Source: Anaerofustis butyriciformans
GTDB lineage: Bacteria; Bacillota; Clostridia; Eubacteriales; Anaerofustaceae
Direction of reading: 5' to 3'
NCBI RefSeq assembly: GCF_036289385.1
Contig: NZ_JAYFFH010000008.1
Location: 1 to 64,000 of the forward strand
Length of the DNA stretch: 64,000 bases
The position numbers and the translations under genes are program-made. Position 1 is the stretch's first letter. The number at the start of each line of letters is the position of its first letter. Shown one piece after another: positions 49,370 through 58,809 of this stretch. Under the pieces are notes generated by a model, which worked only from the letters and a program-made list of their open reading frames with translations, was not told where the DNA came from and did no database searches.

Positions 49370-51199
49370 TTCTTCAAATTGTGAATTGTAAAGATTTGCG
49401 TAAAATTCATTTTCTTCCATTAATTCACTATGAGTACCTTGTTCAATAATATTTCCTTCATTCATTACAAGTATTAAATCTGCATCTTTTATTGTTGATA
49501 ATCTATGTGCAATTATAAAACTTGTTCTTCCTTTTACTAAGGTATCCATTGCTTTTACAATTAATTTTTCTGTTCTTGTATCAACGGAACTTGTTGCCTC
49601 ATCTAAAATTAAAATTTTAGGGTCTGCAAGTAATGCTCTGGCAATTGTTAAAAGCTGTTTTTGCCCGCTTGAAATATTACTTGCTTCTTCGTTTAGTACC
49701 ATTTGATATCCGTCAACATTTGTTTTGATAAAATGGTCAACGTGGGTAGCAATTGCGGCTTGTTCTACTTCTTCATCAGTTGCATTTAAGTTACCATATC
49801 TAATGTTATTCATTACTGTATCATTGTATAGCCATGTATCTTGTAAAACCATACCGAACATTTTTCTTAAATCTCTACGTTTGTACTCATTTATATTTAC
49901 ACCGTCAACTTTTATTGAACCGCTGTTAATATCATAGAATCTCATTAATAATTTTACTATTGTAGTTTTACCAGCTCCTGTAGGTCCAACTATTGCAATT
50001 TTTTGTCCTGATTTTATTTTAGAAGAAAAATCTTTAATGATAGGTTTATTTTCATCATATCCAAAATATACATGGTCAAATTCTACGCTTCCTTTAACAT
50101 CATTTAGATTAACTTCTTTAGGTTCATTTGTTGTTTCTTTTTCATCTTCTTCTCCTAAGAATTCAAAAACTCTTTCAGCAGCGGCTGCTGTTTGTTGAAG
50201 AATATTAGAAACATTTGCAAGTTGTGTTATAGGTTGAGTAAAGTTTCTTACATATTGTATGAATGCTTGTATATCACCAACTGTTATAAATCCTTTTGTT
50301 GCTCTATATCCACCAAGAATACAAATAGCTACATATCCGAGGTTACTGATAAAACTCATGATAGGTTGCATCATTCCTGATAAAAATTGTGATTTCCAAG
50401 CTGAATGATATAGAGTATCGTTATATTCATTAAAATCATTAATTGATTGTTCTTCTCTGTTAAATGCTTTTACAATAGAGTGTCCTGAATACATTTCTTC
50501 AATATGTCCGTTAACGTGTCCAAGATATTCTTGTTGACTTCTAAAATATTTTTGTGAGAAGTGTATTACAGTCATAATAAATATTGAAGAAATAGGAATG
50601 ATGAGTAAAGCAATAATAGTCATTGTGATATCTATGCTTGCCATCATTATTAAAATACCAATTACCGTTGTAATACTTGTTATTATTTGTGTAACACCTT
50701 GATTTAAGTTTTGGTTTATTGTATCTACATCGTTTGTTATTCTCGATAAAACTTCACCTGTTTGTTGTGTATCATAGTATTTTAAAGGTAGAGTATTTAT
50801 TTTATGAGAAATATCTTTTCTAAGGTTGTATGTTAAATTAGTTGTAACACCTGTCATTATATGTGCTTGTAAATAAGAGAATATGGCAGATATTAAATAT
50901 AGACATACTAATATAATAAGTATTTTGCCAATATAAATAAAGTCAATTCCTGTTGCTGTTCCTGCAATTTTTCCCATTACTCCGTCAAATACTTTTGTAG
51001 TTGCTTTTCCAAGTATTTTAGGTCCTACTATATTAAATACCGTTGAAATTACTGCAAATATAAAGACAATAAATATTTGTAATTTTTTTGTCCCGAGATA
51101 ATGGAGAAGTTTTTTCATTGTACCTTTAAAATCTCTTGCTTTTTCTCCGCCTCTCATTGCAGGCATTCCTCTCATAGGTCCTCTTCCATGATTACCCAT
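49367..51199 (-). CDS. ABC multidrug exporter half-transporter, consensus-Walker B subunit
   Basis: The 610-residue protein has six membrane helices (residues about 35-330) and a C-terminal ATPase: Walker A GPTGAGKTT (about 405), signature ISSGQKQL, Walker B ILILDEATSSVD with the catalytic glutamate, and the H-loop IIAHRLSTI. It is a type IV (ABC_membrane) half-transporter that pairs with the preceding gene's product, which it overlaps by eight bases. The likely role is drug or peptide export, as in BmrCD/YheHI. The N-terminus has a Gly/Arg/Met-rich extension (MGNHGRGPMRGMPAMRGG). Confidence 0.92.
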   Translation of the reverse strand: MGNHGRGPMRGMPAMRGGEKARDFKGTMKKLLHYLGTKKLQIFIVFIFAVISTVFNIVGPKILGKATTKVFDGVMGKIAGTATGIDFIYIGKILIILVCLYLISAIFSYLQAHIMTGVTTNLTYNLRKDISHKINTLPLKYYDTQQTGEVLSRITNDVDTINQNLNQGVTQIITSITTVIGILIMMASIDITMTIIALLIIPISSIFIMTVIHFSQKYFRSQQEYLGHVNGHIEEMYSGHSIVKAFNREEQSINDFNEYNDTLYHSAWKSQFLSGMMQPIMSFISNLGYVAICILGGYRATKGFITVGDIQAFIQYVRNFTQPITQLANVSNILQQTAAAAERVFEFLGEEDEKETTNEPKEVNLNDVKGSVEFDHVYFGYDENKPIIKDFSSKIKSGQKIAIVGPTGAGKTTIVKLLMRFYDINSGSIKVDGVNINEYKRRDLRKMFGMVLQDTWLYNDTVMNNIRYGNLNATDEEVEQAAIATHVDHFIKTNVDGYQMVLNEEASNISSGQKQLLTIARALLADPKILILDEATSSVDTRTEKLIVKAMDTLVKGRTSFIIAHRLSTIKDADLILVMNEGNIIEQGTHSELMEENEFYANLYNSQFEE

Positions 51200-53462
51200 T
51201 GTTTCTTACCTCCTCTTCTGATAATTGAGATAAGGCTATTTCTTTATATACTTCACAATTTTGCATTAATTCTTTATGTGTGCCTTTTCCTACGATTTCT
51301 CCATCGTCAAGTACTATTATCTGCTCAGCATGCATAATTGTGCTAATTCTTTGAGCAACTATAATTATCGTAGCATCTGATAATTCTTTATTTATTGCAC
51401 TACGAAGATTTTTATCTGTTTTGAAATCAAGGGCAGAGAAACTATCATCAAAAATGTATATTTCAGCATTTTTTACAATTGCTCTTGCTATTGATAATCT
51501 TTGTCTTTGACCTCCTGAAACGTTGGTTCCTCCTGATGCAATTTCCGTTTCAAAACCATCCGGTTTTTCTTTTATAAATTTACTTGCTTGCGCAATGTCA
51601 CAAGCTTTCCATAATTCCTCATCTGTTGCATTTTCTTTTCCATATTCAAGATTGGATCTTATTGTTCCTTTAAATAAGACTCCTTTTTGAGGAATGTATC
51701 CTATTTTATCTCTTAAATGTGTTTGGTTAATATCTTTTATGTTTACTCCGTCAACTAGTATTTCACCTTTACTTGCTTCAAAAAGTCTTGGTATTAATTG
51801 TACAAGAGTTGATTTACCGCTTCCCGTAGAACCTACAATAGCAGTAGTTTCACCTTTATTAGCGGTAAAGTCTATATTGTGAAGCACATATTCACTAGCA
51901 CCCGGATAAGCGAAAGAAACGTTTTTAAATTCAACAACTCCTTTTTTGTTATCATCAAAAGGTTTTTCTTCCTTAGGGTCTTTTAGTTCTAAAGGTGTTT
52001 GTAAAACTTCATTTATTCTGTTAGCAGAAACACTAGCTCTTGGAACCATGATAAACATCATTGAAATCATTAAGAACGCCATAATTATTTGCATTGCGTA
52101 TTGAATAAATGCCATCATATCTCCAACTTGAAGAGTACTTGCTTCTATTTGGTTTGCACCAACCCAAACAATAAGAAGTTGTACAAGGTTCATAACTAGC
52201 ATCATAAATGGCATTAAGAACATCATGAATCTATTAACAAATAAGTTATTTTTTGTTAAAGTTTTATTTGTTTCATCAAATCTTTTTTCTTCAAAATCTT
52301 CTGTTCCAAAGGCTCTTATAACCATAAGTCCTGATAAATTTTCTCTTGCAACAAGGTTTAATTTATCTGTTAATTTTTGTATTTTCTTAAATCTTGGAAG
52401 TACAACGCTGAAAGCTATCATCATAAATCCTAAAATAACTATTACTGCAAGAAGAATTATCCAACTCATTGATGTACTGGAGCTAAGAGCTTTCATTATT
52501 GCAATAACTCCCATTATAGGAGCATAACATAATATTCTAAGTCCCATTACTATAAGCATTTGAATTTGTGTAATATCGTTTGTGGTTCTTGTGATAAGAG
52601 AAGATACCGCAAATTTATTAAATTCTACATTAGAGAAACTTTCTACTTTTGCAAAAACATCTTTTCGAAGTGTTCTTGCAACTCCTGCTGCAGTTCTTGA
52701 TGCAAGGAAACCTACTAAAATAGCACAAACAGCAGATACAAGAGCAATTAGAAGCATTTTAACGCCAATATTGATAATATATGATGATTGAACATCTTCA
52801 AGGTTTAATCCTATTTGTTGATACTCACCTTTTATATAAGTACAAGCAATTTGAGATATACTTGTTTCGGGAATGTTGTCAAGTTGAGAGTTTATTTTAT
52901 TTAAAAATTCATCTCTATTTTCTTTTGGCATGTTCTTTATTATAGAAAACATATCGGTATTACTTGACATCATTAAACTCATATCAGCTGTTTTATTGTC
53001 ACCTTCTTTTGTATCGATATCAAATAAATTTTGTTTTTGCATATTTTCAGGGTTATCAATAAAACTTACGATAATTTCACTTTTCCCAACTGCTAAATCT
53101 AATGAATCAATAACATCTTTGTTTGCATCATCTTTAAGAATATATACATTTTCTTTTTCAAGGATAGGGTATTCTTCCTTATATTCTTCATAATCATTAT
53201 TTTCTTTTGTAACTTTTGAATAAATGCTGTCAAGTTGTTGTTGTTCATTTTCTTCTAAGAAAAATTTAACTTTTTCATATTCATTTTCTCTTATTACATT
53301 TGGAAGGTTGTTCTCAATGCCACCGTTTTGTATTCCGTAGTCTACTATCTTAGACATATAATCAGGTAGAGATAGTTCGCAATTTGCCTGTATTAATAGA
53401 AATACAATTGAAAAAATAATAGAGAAAATAAATGGTTTTAAATATTTTCTTAATTTAATCAT
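51192..53462 (-). CDS. ABC multidrug exporter half-transporter with large extracellular domain
   Basis: The 756-residue protein is about 150 residues longer than usual: after helix I (residues 9-29) a polar segment (about 35-230) faces outward before helix II. The ATPase has Walker A GSTGSGKST, signature VSGGQRQR and Walker B IYIFDDSFSALD, where the catalytic Glu is Asp, so this subunit has the degenerate catalytic site of a heterodimer. Membrane helices lie between residues about 235 and 480. It overlaps marR by one base and the second ABC gene by eight. Confidence 0.92.
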   Translation of the reverse strand: MIKLRKYLKPFIFSIIFSIVFLLIQANCELSLPDYMSKIVDYGIQNGGIENNLPNVIRENEYEKVKFFLEENEQQQLDSIYSKVTKENNDYEEYKEEYPILEKENVYILKDDANKDVIDSLDLAVGKSEIIVSFIDNPENMQKQNLFDIDTKEGDNKTADMSLMMSSNTDMFSIIKNMPKENRDEFLNKINSQLDNIPETSISQIACTYIKGEYQQIGLNLEDVQSSYIINIGVKMLLIALVSAVCAILVGFLASRTAAGVARTLRKDVFAKVESFSNVEFNKFAVSSLITRTTNDITQIQMLIVMGLRILCYAPIMGVIAIMKALSSSTSMSWIILLAVIVILGFMMIAFSVVLPRFKKIQKLTDKLNLVARENLSGLMVIRAFGTEDFEEKRFDETNKTLTKNNLFVNRFMMFLMPFMMLVMNLVQLLIVWVGANQIEASTLQVGDMMAFIQYAMQIIMAFLMISMMFIMVPRASVSANRINEVLQTPLELKDPKEEKPFDDNKKGVVEFKNVSFAYPGASEYVLHNIDFTANKGETTAIVGSTGSGKSTLVQLIPRLFEASKGEILVDGVNIKDINQTHLRDKIGYIPQKGVLFKGTIRSNLEYGKENATDEELWKACDIAQASKFIKEKPDGFETEIASGGTNVSGGQRQRLSIARAIVKNAEIYIFDDSFSALDFKTDKNLRSAINKELSDATIIIVAQRISTIMHAEQIIVLDDGEIVGKGTHKELMQNCEVYKEIALSQLSEEEVRNNG

Positions 53463-53932
53463 TACAGGTCATTTCCTTTCTGGTTATTTTTGGATATTTC
53501 TACTATTTCTTTAAAAATATCCGTAAGTTGATTTACTTTTTCTTTCCCTAATTTTTCGATAATATCCATAAGTTCACTGAATTTGGATTCAAAAGTATCA
53601 TTAAACATTTTTTTCCCTTTTGGTGTTATTTCTACTTTGAATTTTCTTCTGTCTTTTTCATCCATTATCCTTACTACATAACCTTTTTTTTCAAGGCTGT
53701 TTAACGTTTGTGTGACCGCCGGTCTTGATAATTTAGTCTTTTCGCTTATTGTTGAAGGTAAAACACTGTCGATATTTTTTTCTTTCTTTTGTTTAATTAA
53801 AAAAGCGAGAAGGAAAAATTCAGATTTCGGGAGTTTAATGTCACATTCCGCTTTTGAACCTAAGATTTTACCGATAGAGTGCAGATAATAAATAAATTCT
53901 TTGATTTCTTTTTTTTCAATTTTATCATGCAT
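53462..53932 (-). CDS. MarR-family transcriptional regulator
   Basis: The 156-residue protein has a winged-helix core (SRPAVTQTLNSLEKKGYVVR, about residues 69-88) followed by the wing (DEKDRRKFKVEITPKGKKM). It is the first gene of the marR-ABC-ABC operon and most likely autorepresses it through the TTAAGTTGCTTAA palindrome and repeats just upstream. The ligand is unknown, probably a drug or host compound. Start ATG 53932. Confidence 0.9.
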   Translation of the reverse strand: MHDKIEKKEIKEFIYYLHSIGKILGSKAECDIKLPKSEFFLLAFLIKQKKEKNIDSVLPSTISEKTKLSRPAVTQTLNSLEKKGYVVRIMDEKDRRKFKVEITPKGKKMFNDTFESKFSELMDIIEKLGKEKVNQLTDIFKEIVEISKNNQKGNDL

Positions 53933-53958
53933 TTCTTTATCCTCTCTAAAACAAAAAA

Positions 53959-54002
53959 AGCAACAAATAGTTAAGTTGCTTAATTATTTTGTTGCTTAAT
54001 TA
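53959..54002 (-). promoter_or_regulatory. MarR operator repeats
   Basis: AAGCAAC (53959-53965) is inverted as GTTGCTT (53975-53981). TTAAGTTGCTTAA (53971-53983) is palindromic, and GTTGCTTAATTA occurs twice (53975-53986 and 53991-54002). The cluster lies 27-70 bases before marR, where the promoter must be. Confidence 0.6.
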
Positions 54003-54052
54003 TATTACTGAGATGTTTATATGTCAATATAAAAATTTTTTTTAATTAAATT

Positions 54053-55354
54053 TTAATAATTTGCATGTCTAAGTAAAGTTCTTATTTCTCCTATAAGGTA
54101 TAAGGATCCTACAAATGCATATATATATTCACTATCTTTTTCTATTAACTCAATTGATTTTGCCGTATCTGTGATATAGGATACATGGGCATTTTTATCA
54201 ATTTGTTTTATTTTTTCATACATATCTTTGCTTGAAAAAGCACGATTGTTATTTGGTGTTAAAGTATAAATTTTTTCTGCCTTTGGCAAAAGTTTTTTTA
54301 ACGAACTGTCTATATCTTTATCTGCAAGCATACCAAAAAATAATATTATTTTCTTATCTTTAAAATAAAGGTTTAAGTTGTTTACAAAACTTTCAATGCC
54401 TTCTTTATTATGCCCTCCATCTAATATTATTATTGGATTTTTGGAGAAAATTTCAAATCTTCCATTAAAATGTATATTTTCTAATGCAGTTAGTATATCT
54501 TCTTTTTTTATTTTATATCCAAGTGAATAAAGTACTTCCAAAGTTTGTAAAACCGTTAATGCATTATAAACTTGATTTTTACCAAGTAAAGAAAGTTTAA
54601 ATTCATTTATACTAAAAGGATTTGTTTTTCTATATTTTATTTTGCTTCCGTCAAAACTGATTTCTATTAATTCAATATCTTCTTTTTTAGGTAAATAAAA
54701 AGATGCATTTTTTTCTTTTGATATTTTTATAAGTTCATCTACAGCTTCTTTATCAGAAGGATATATTACGACATTTGAATTTGTTTTTATGATTCCTCCT
54801 TTTTCGTATGCAATCTTTTTTAAAGTATTACCAAGTTGTTCAACATGGTCAAAACTTATTGATGCAATAACGCTTATTAGAGGATTATTTACAACGTTTG
54901 TAGCATCTAATCTACCTCCAAGCCCTACTTCAAGTATAACTATATCAACATCTTTTTCTTTGAAGTAAAGTAGTGCAGCTGCAGTTATTATTTCAAATTC
55001 TGTAGGATGAGGAAAATTATTTTTTATCATTATATCTATTTTATCTTTAACTACTGATACGTAATATGCTATATCCTCATTTGAAATATCTATACCGTTT
55101 ATTTTTATTCTTTCATTAAACTTTTCCAAAAAAGGTGAAGTGTATAGACCTGTTTTGTATCCGGACTTTGATAAAACAGCATTTAACATTGTTGAAATAG
55201 AGCCTTTTCCGTTTGTTCCTGCTATGTGAATTACCTTTAAATCATCTTGAGGGTTTCCTATAAGCCTAAGTAATTCATTGATATTATCAAGACCAAGTAC
55301 AGATCCGAATTTATTTGTAGAATGTATAAAATTTATTGCTTGTTCGTAGTTCAA
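54053..55354 (-). CDS. folC: Bifunctional folylpolyglutamate synthase/dihydrofolate synthase
   Basis: The 433-residue Mur-ligase-family enzyme adds glutamate to dihydropteroate and folates. It has the P-loop GTNGKGSIS (about residues 46-54), TSPFLEKFNERIKING, and LEVGLGGRLDATNVV (about 148-162). The C-terminal glutamate-binding domain contains LDGGHNKEGI. Start ATG 55354 follows AAGGAG. It is monocistronic between marR and the liv promoter region. Confidence 0.94.
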   Translation of the reverse strand: MNYEQAINFIHSTNKFGSVLGLDNINELLRLIGNPQDDLKVIHIAGTNGKGSISTMLNAVLSKSGYKTGLYTSPFLEKFNERIKINGIDISNEDIAYYVSVVKDKIDIMIKNNFPHPTEFEIITAAALLYFKEKDVDIVILEVGLGGRLDATNVVNNPLISVIASISFDHVEQLGNTLKKIAYEKGGIIKTNSNVVIYPSDKEAVDELIKISKEKNASFYLPKKEDIELIEISFDGSKIKYRKTNPFSINEFKLSLLGKNQVYNALTVLQTLEVLYSLGYKIKKEDILTALENIHFNGRFEIFSKNPIIILDGGHNKEGIESFVNNLNLYFKDKKIILFFGMLADKDIDSSLKKLLPKAEKIYTLTPNNNRAFSSKDMYEKIKQIDKNAHVSYITDTAKSIELIEKDSEYIYAFVGSLYLIGEIRTLLRHANY

Positions 55355-55463
55355 TTTGTATCTCCTTAATATAAAAACTTGATTAAAATTATATCATATT
55401 TTTGAAAAAAATCGGGAGTAATATATAATATTTTGAAATATTCAGAAAATTGTATCATTTTAC

Positions 55464-55492
55464 TTGACAAAAGAAAATAGTAAGGGTAAGAT
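55464..55492 (+). promoter_or_regulatory. Promoter of the liv operon
   Basis: TTGACA, 17-base spacer, TAAGAT, about 55 bases before livJ. Confidence 0.6.
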
Positions 55493-55551
55493 AATAACAA
55501 TTATTAATATATTTTTATATTAATTAAAAAAATTAGTTAGGGGTATAGACA

Positions 55552-56718
55552 ATGAAAAAGACAATGAAAAAAGCTGCTGCTTTACTTTTGTCTGCAACAA
55601 TGCTTGTAGGATTTAGTGCATGTGGAGGAAGCAGCGCAGAAAATTCAGACACAATTAAAATAGGGGTTAACTATGAATTGTCAGGTGACGTTGCAACATA
55701 CGGACAATCTTGTACAAAAGGCATTGAAATGGCCGTTAATGAAGTAAACGAAGCTGGCGGAATAAATGGTAAAAAAGTTGAAATTGTTAAAATTGATAAC
55801 AAATCAGATAACAATGAAGCTATGAGTGCTGCTACAAAACTTGCAAGTAAAGAAGGCGTAAGTGTTATGATTGGACCTGCTACTTCAGGTGCTTTCAAAG
55901 CAACAATCGCAGCTGCAAATCAATATAAAGTTCCTGCAATTACATGTTCAGGTACATCAGATGATATTACAGTAGATTCAAACGGAAATGTACAAGAGTA
56001 CATATTTAGATTATGTTATACAGACTCATTACAAGGTAGTAAAATGGCTGAATTTGCAACTAAAAAATTAAATGCAAAATCAGCAATCGTTTTAGCTGAT
56101 ACATCAAATGATTATTCAAACGGACTTGCAAAAGCATTTGAATCAGAATTTAAAGCAAACGGAGGAACAATCGTATCAACAGAAACATTTACAGCTCAAG
56201 ATAAAGATTTCTCTCCTGTACTTACAAAAATCAAAGATAAAAAAGCTGATGTAATCTACTTACCAGGTTATTACACAGAATGTTCTTTAATTATTAAACA
56301 AGCAAGAGAATTAGGTATTGATTTACCAATCTTAGGCGGTGACGGATATGACTCTCCAACAATGCTTGAAACAGCAGGTAAAGATGCACTTAAAAATGTA
56401 TACTTTACAAACCATTATGCAGTAGATGATGAATCAGAAGTTGTTCAAAACTTCGTAAAAGCTTATAAAGCTGCAAATAATGATGAAAATCCTGGTGCTT
56501 TTGAAACATTAGGATATGATGCAGGTAAACTTGCTTGTGATGCAATCGCTAGAGCAGGAAGTGCTGATCCTCAAAAAGTTGCTGAAGCTTTAGCTGCAAC
56601 AAAAGATTTCCAAGCTGTAACAGGTACTCTAAGCATTGATGAAAAACATAACCCTGTAAAAGAAACAGTAGTACTTGAATTTAAAGATGGAAATGCTGTA
56701 TTTAATACAAAACTTTAA
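55552..56718 (+). CDS. livJ: Branched-chain amino-acid ABC transporter substrate-binding lipoprotein
   Basis: The 388-residue periplasmic-binding-protein-like lipoprotein has a signal with lipobox GFSAC (Cys about 24), then the LivJ domain: IKIGVNYELSGDVATYGQSC, GIEMAVNEVNEAGGINGKKV and MIGPATSGAFKATI. It binds leucine, isoleucine, valine or a related ligand outside the membrane. Start ATG 55552 follows TAGGGGT. A perfect hairpin separates it from livH, suiting higher expression of the binding protein. Confidence 0.92.
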   Translation: MKKTMKKAAALLLSATMLVGFSACGGSSAENSDTIKIGVNYELSGDVATYGQSCTKGIEMAVNEVNEAGGINGKKVEIVKIDNKSDNNEAMSAATKLASKEGVSVMIGPATSGAFKATIAAANQYKVPAITCSGTSDDITVDSNGNVQEYIFRLCYTDSLQGSKMAEFATKKLNAKSAIVLADTSNDYSNGLAKAFESEFKANGGTIVSTETFTAQDKDFSPVLTKIKDKKADVIYLPGYYTECSLIIKQARELGIDLPILGGDGYDSPTMLETAGKDALKNVYFTNHYAVDDESEVVQNFVKAYKAANNDENPGAFETLGYDAGKLACDAIARAGSADPQKVAEALAATKDFQAVTGTLSIDEKHNPVKETVVLEFKDGNAVFNTKL

Positions 56719-56763
56719 TTGAATAAAATATTTGAAATTTATTAACAAATAAAATAAATTTTG

Positions 56764-56794
56764 GTAAAGTGGTGAGAAAAACTCACCACTTTAC
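56764..56794 (+). terminator. Perfect hairpin between livJ and livH
   Basis: GTAAAGTGGTGAG-AAAAA-CTCACCACTTTAC, 13 perfect pairs, without a T run. It probably stabilises the livJ transcript end or partly terminates transcription, lowering downstream gene expression. Confidence 0.6.
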
Positions 56795-56886
56795 TGCAGT
56801 TTTAAGGATATGATTAAAACAATATATGAATATAATATGGTTTTAACAATATTTTTAAAATAATAAAGATACTGGGGGTACATAAT

Positions 56887-57765
56887 TTGGAACAATTTAT
56901 TCAGCAAATTATCAATGGGATTTCCATTGGTAGTATTTATGCCTTGATTGCGCTTGGATATACTATGGTTTACGGAATTATAAACCTTATTAACTTTGCG
57001 CATGGAGATATTTTAATGATAGGAGGATATGTAGGATTTTTCTGTTCATATACGCTAGGAATAGGCTTTATACCTGCAACTATTATTGCAGTTATAATTT
57101 GTTCTATACTTGGAGTTGTAATTGAAAGAGTTGCATATAGACCACTAAGACATGCACCAAGAATTACGCTTCTTATTACAGCTATTGGTGTAAGTTTCTT
57201 GCTTGAATATGCAATGATGTATTTTGTAGGTCCAGATGTTAGAACATATCCTTCAGGATTTTTTGGACTTGGTTACATTAATTTAGGTGGAATTTCAATT
57301 CCAAGTGACAAATTAATGGTTACATTGATTACACTAGTATTAATGGTTTTATTACAGTTATTAATTAGTAAGACAAAAATAGGTAAATCAATGAGAGCTG
57401 TTTCATCTGATCCAGATGCTGCTCAATTAATGGGTGTAAGTGTAGATAAAGCAATTTCATTCACATTCCTTATTGGTTCTGCTTTAGCAGCTGTTGCCGG
57501 TGTAATGTATGGTGCTATGTTTACTGTAAATCCATTATCAGGTATGACACCTGGTTTAAAAGCTTTTATCGCTGCCGTATTTGGTGGTATAGGAAGTATA
57601 CCGGGAGCTATCGTTGGTGGTGTATCACTTGGACTAATTGAAACTTTGGTTAGTGGTTATCTTTCAAGTGCATATAAAGATGCGGTTGCCTTCGCAATCC
57701 TTATAATTATTCTTATTGTTAAACCATCAGGTTTACTTGGAAAGAATAGAAAGGAAAAAGTATAG
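56887..57765 (+). CDS. livH: Branched-chain amino-acid ABC transporter permease LivH
   Basis: The 292-residue permease has about eight hydrophobic segments with LivH motifs: NGISIGSIYALIALGYTMVY at the N-terminus, INFAHGDILMIGGY, and the EAA-like loop SSDPDAAQLMGVSVDKAI (about residues 177-194). The start is TTG 56887, behind GGGGG. livM follows 15 bases later. Confidence 0.93.
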   Translation: MEQFIQQIINGISIGSIYALIALGYTMVYGIINLINFAHGDILMIGGYVGFFCSYTLGIGFIPATIIAVIICSILGVVIERVAYRPLRHAPRITLLITAIGVSFLLEYAMMYFVGPDVRTYPSGFFGLGYINLGGISIPSDKLMVTLITLVLMVLLQLLISKTKIGKSMRAVSSDPDAAQLMGVSVDKAISFTFLIGSALAAVAGVMYGAMFTVNPLSGMTPGLKAFIAAVFGGIGSIPGAIVGGVSLGLIETLVSGYLSSAYKDAVAFAILIIILIVKPSGLLGKNRKEKV

Positions 57766-57780
57766 GAGGTAACGTTTAAT

Positions 57781-58806
57781 ATGAAAAAGATTTTAGATAT
57801 GTTTAAAAAGCAAGATCCAAGTAAGATACTTGGACTAAAAGGGAATATTCCTACTGTAATAGCTTTTGTTGCTGCATATATAATAATAAAGTTATTCATT
57901 TTTGTTGGAATTATTTCTCCATTCTATGAAACTATTGTATTAAAACTTTGTATAGATATTATTTTAGCCCTTGGTCTAAACTTAATTACAGGTATTACAG
58001 GACAGTTCTCATTAGGGCATGCGGGATTTATGGCAATAGGTGCATATACAAGTGCTCTTATGACTCTTAGAATGTCAGATAGCATTGTTATGGTTATCCT
58101 TGCGTTAATTTTAGGTGGAATTTTATCAGGATTTTTAGGATTTTTAATTGGTATTCCAACTCTTCGTTTAAGAGGTGACTACCTTGCAATTGCTACATTA
58201 GGTCTTGGTGAAATTATCAGAATTGTTATTCAAAACGTAGACCAAACTATCCTTGGTGGAGCTGCCGGATTATCTTCAATCCCTTTATATTCTTCACTTG
58301 AAGTATGTTTTATATGTATGTTTATTTGTTATTTTGTAATAACAAATGTTTTAAAATCATCATATGGTAGAGCATGTGTATCTGTAAGAGAAGATGAAAT
58401 AGCTGCTGAATCAATGGGTGTAAATGTAACTAAAGCAAAAATTCTTGCTTTTATTATAGGAACATTCTTTGCAGGTGTTGCGGGAGCATTATATTCAGGT
58501 TATGTAGGCGTTATTCAACCAAAGAACTTTGGTTTCATGAAGTCAATTGATATTTTAATGATTGTTGTACTTGGCGGACTAGGAAATATTAATGGAACAA
58601 TTATTGCAGCATTTGTTTTAAATATTATTTCTTTTGCTCTTCAAGACTTCTCAGAAATCAGAATGATTTTATATGCGATTATGTTAATTGCCATAATGCT
58701 TATTAAATCAGGTGAAACTCCTTTCTTTGTTAAATTAAGAGAAATGTTTTCTGTTGAAAAGTTTAAAAATAAAATAAGAAAGAATAAAGATGTAGTGGGG
58801 GAATAG
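57781..58806 (+). CDS. livM: Branched-chain amino-acid ABC transporter permease LivM
   Basis: The 341-residue permease has about nine hydrophobic segments and the LivM blocks LGLNLITGITGQFSLGHAGF (about residues 61-80), RLRGDYLAIATLGLGEIIRI (about 132-151) and REDEIAAESMGVNVTKAK as EAA loop. Start ATG 57781 follows TAGGAGG. It ends three bases before livG. Confidence 0.93.
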   Translation: MKKILDMFKKQDPSKILGLKGNIPTVIAFVAAYIIIKLFIFVGIISPFYETIVLKLCIDIILALGLNLITGITGQFSLGHAGFMAIGAYTSALMTLRMSDSIVMVILALILGGILSGFLGFLIGIPTLRLRGDYLAIATLGLGEIIRIVIQNVDQTILGGAAGLSSIPLYSSLEVCFICMFICYFVITNVLKSSYGRACVSVREDEIAAESMGVNVTKAKILAFIIGTFFAGVAGALYSGYVGVIQPKNFGFMKSIDILMIVVLGGLGNINGTIIAAFVLNIISFALQDFSEIRMILYAIMLIAIMLIKSGETPFFVKLREMFSVEKFKNKIRKNKDVVGE

Positions 58807-58809
58807 TTT

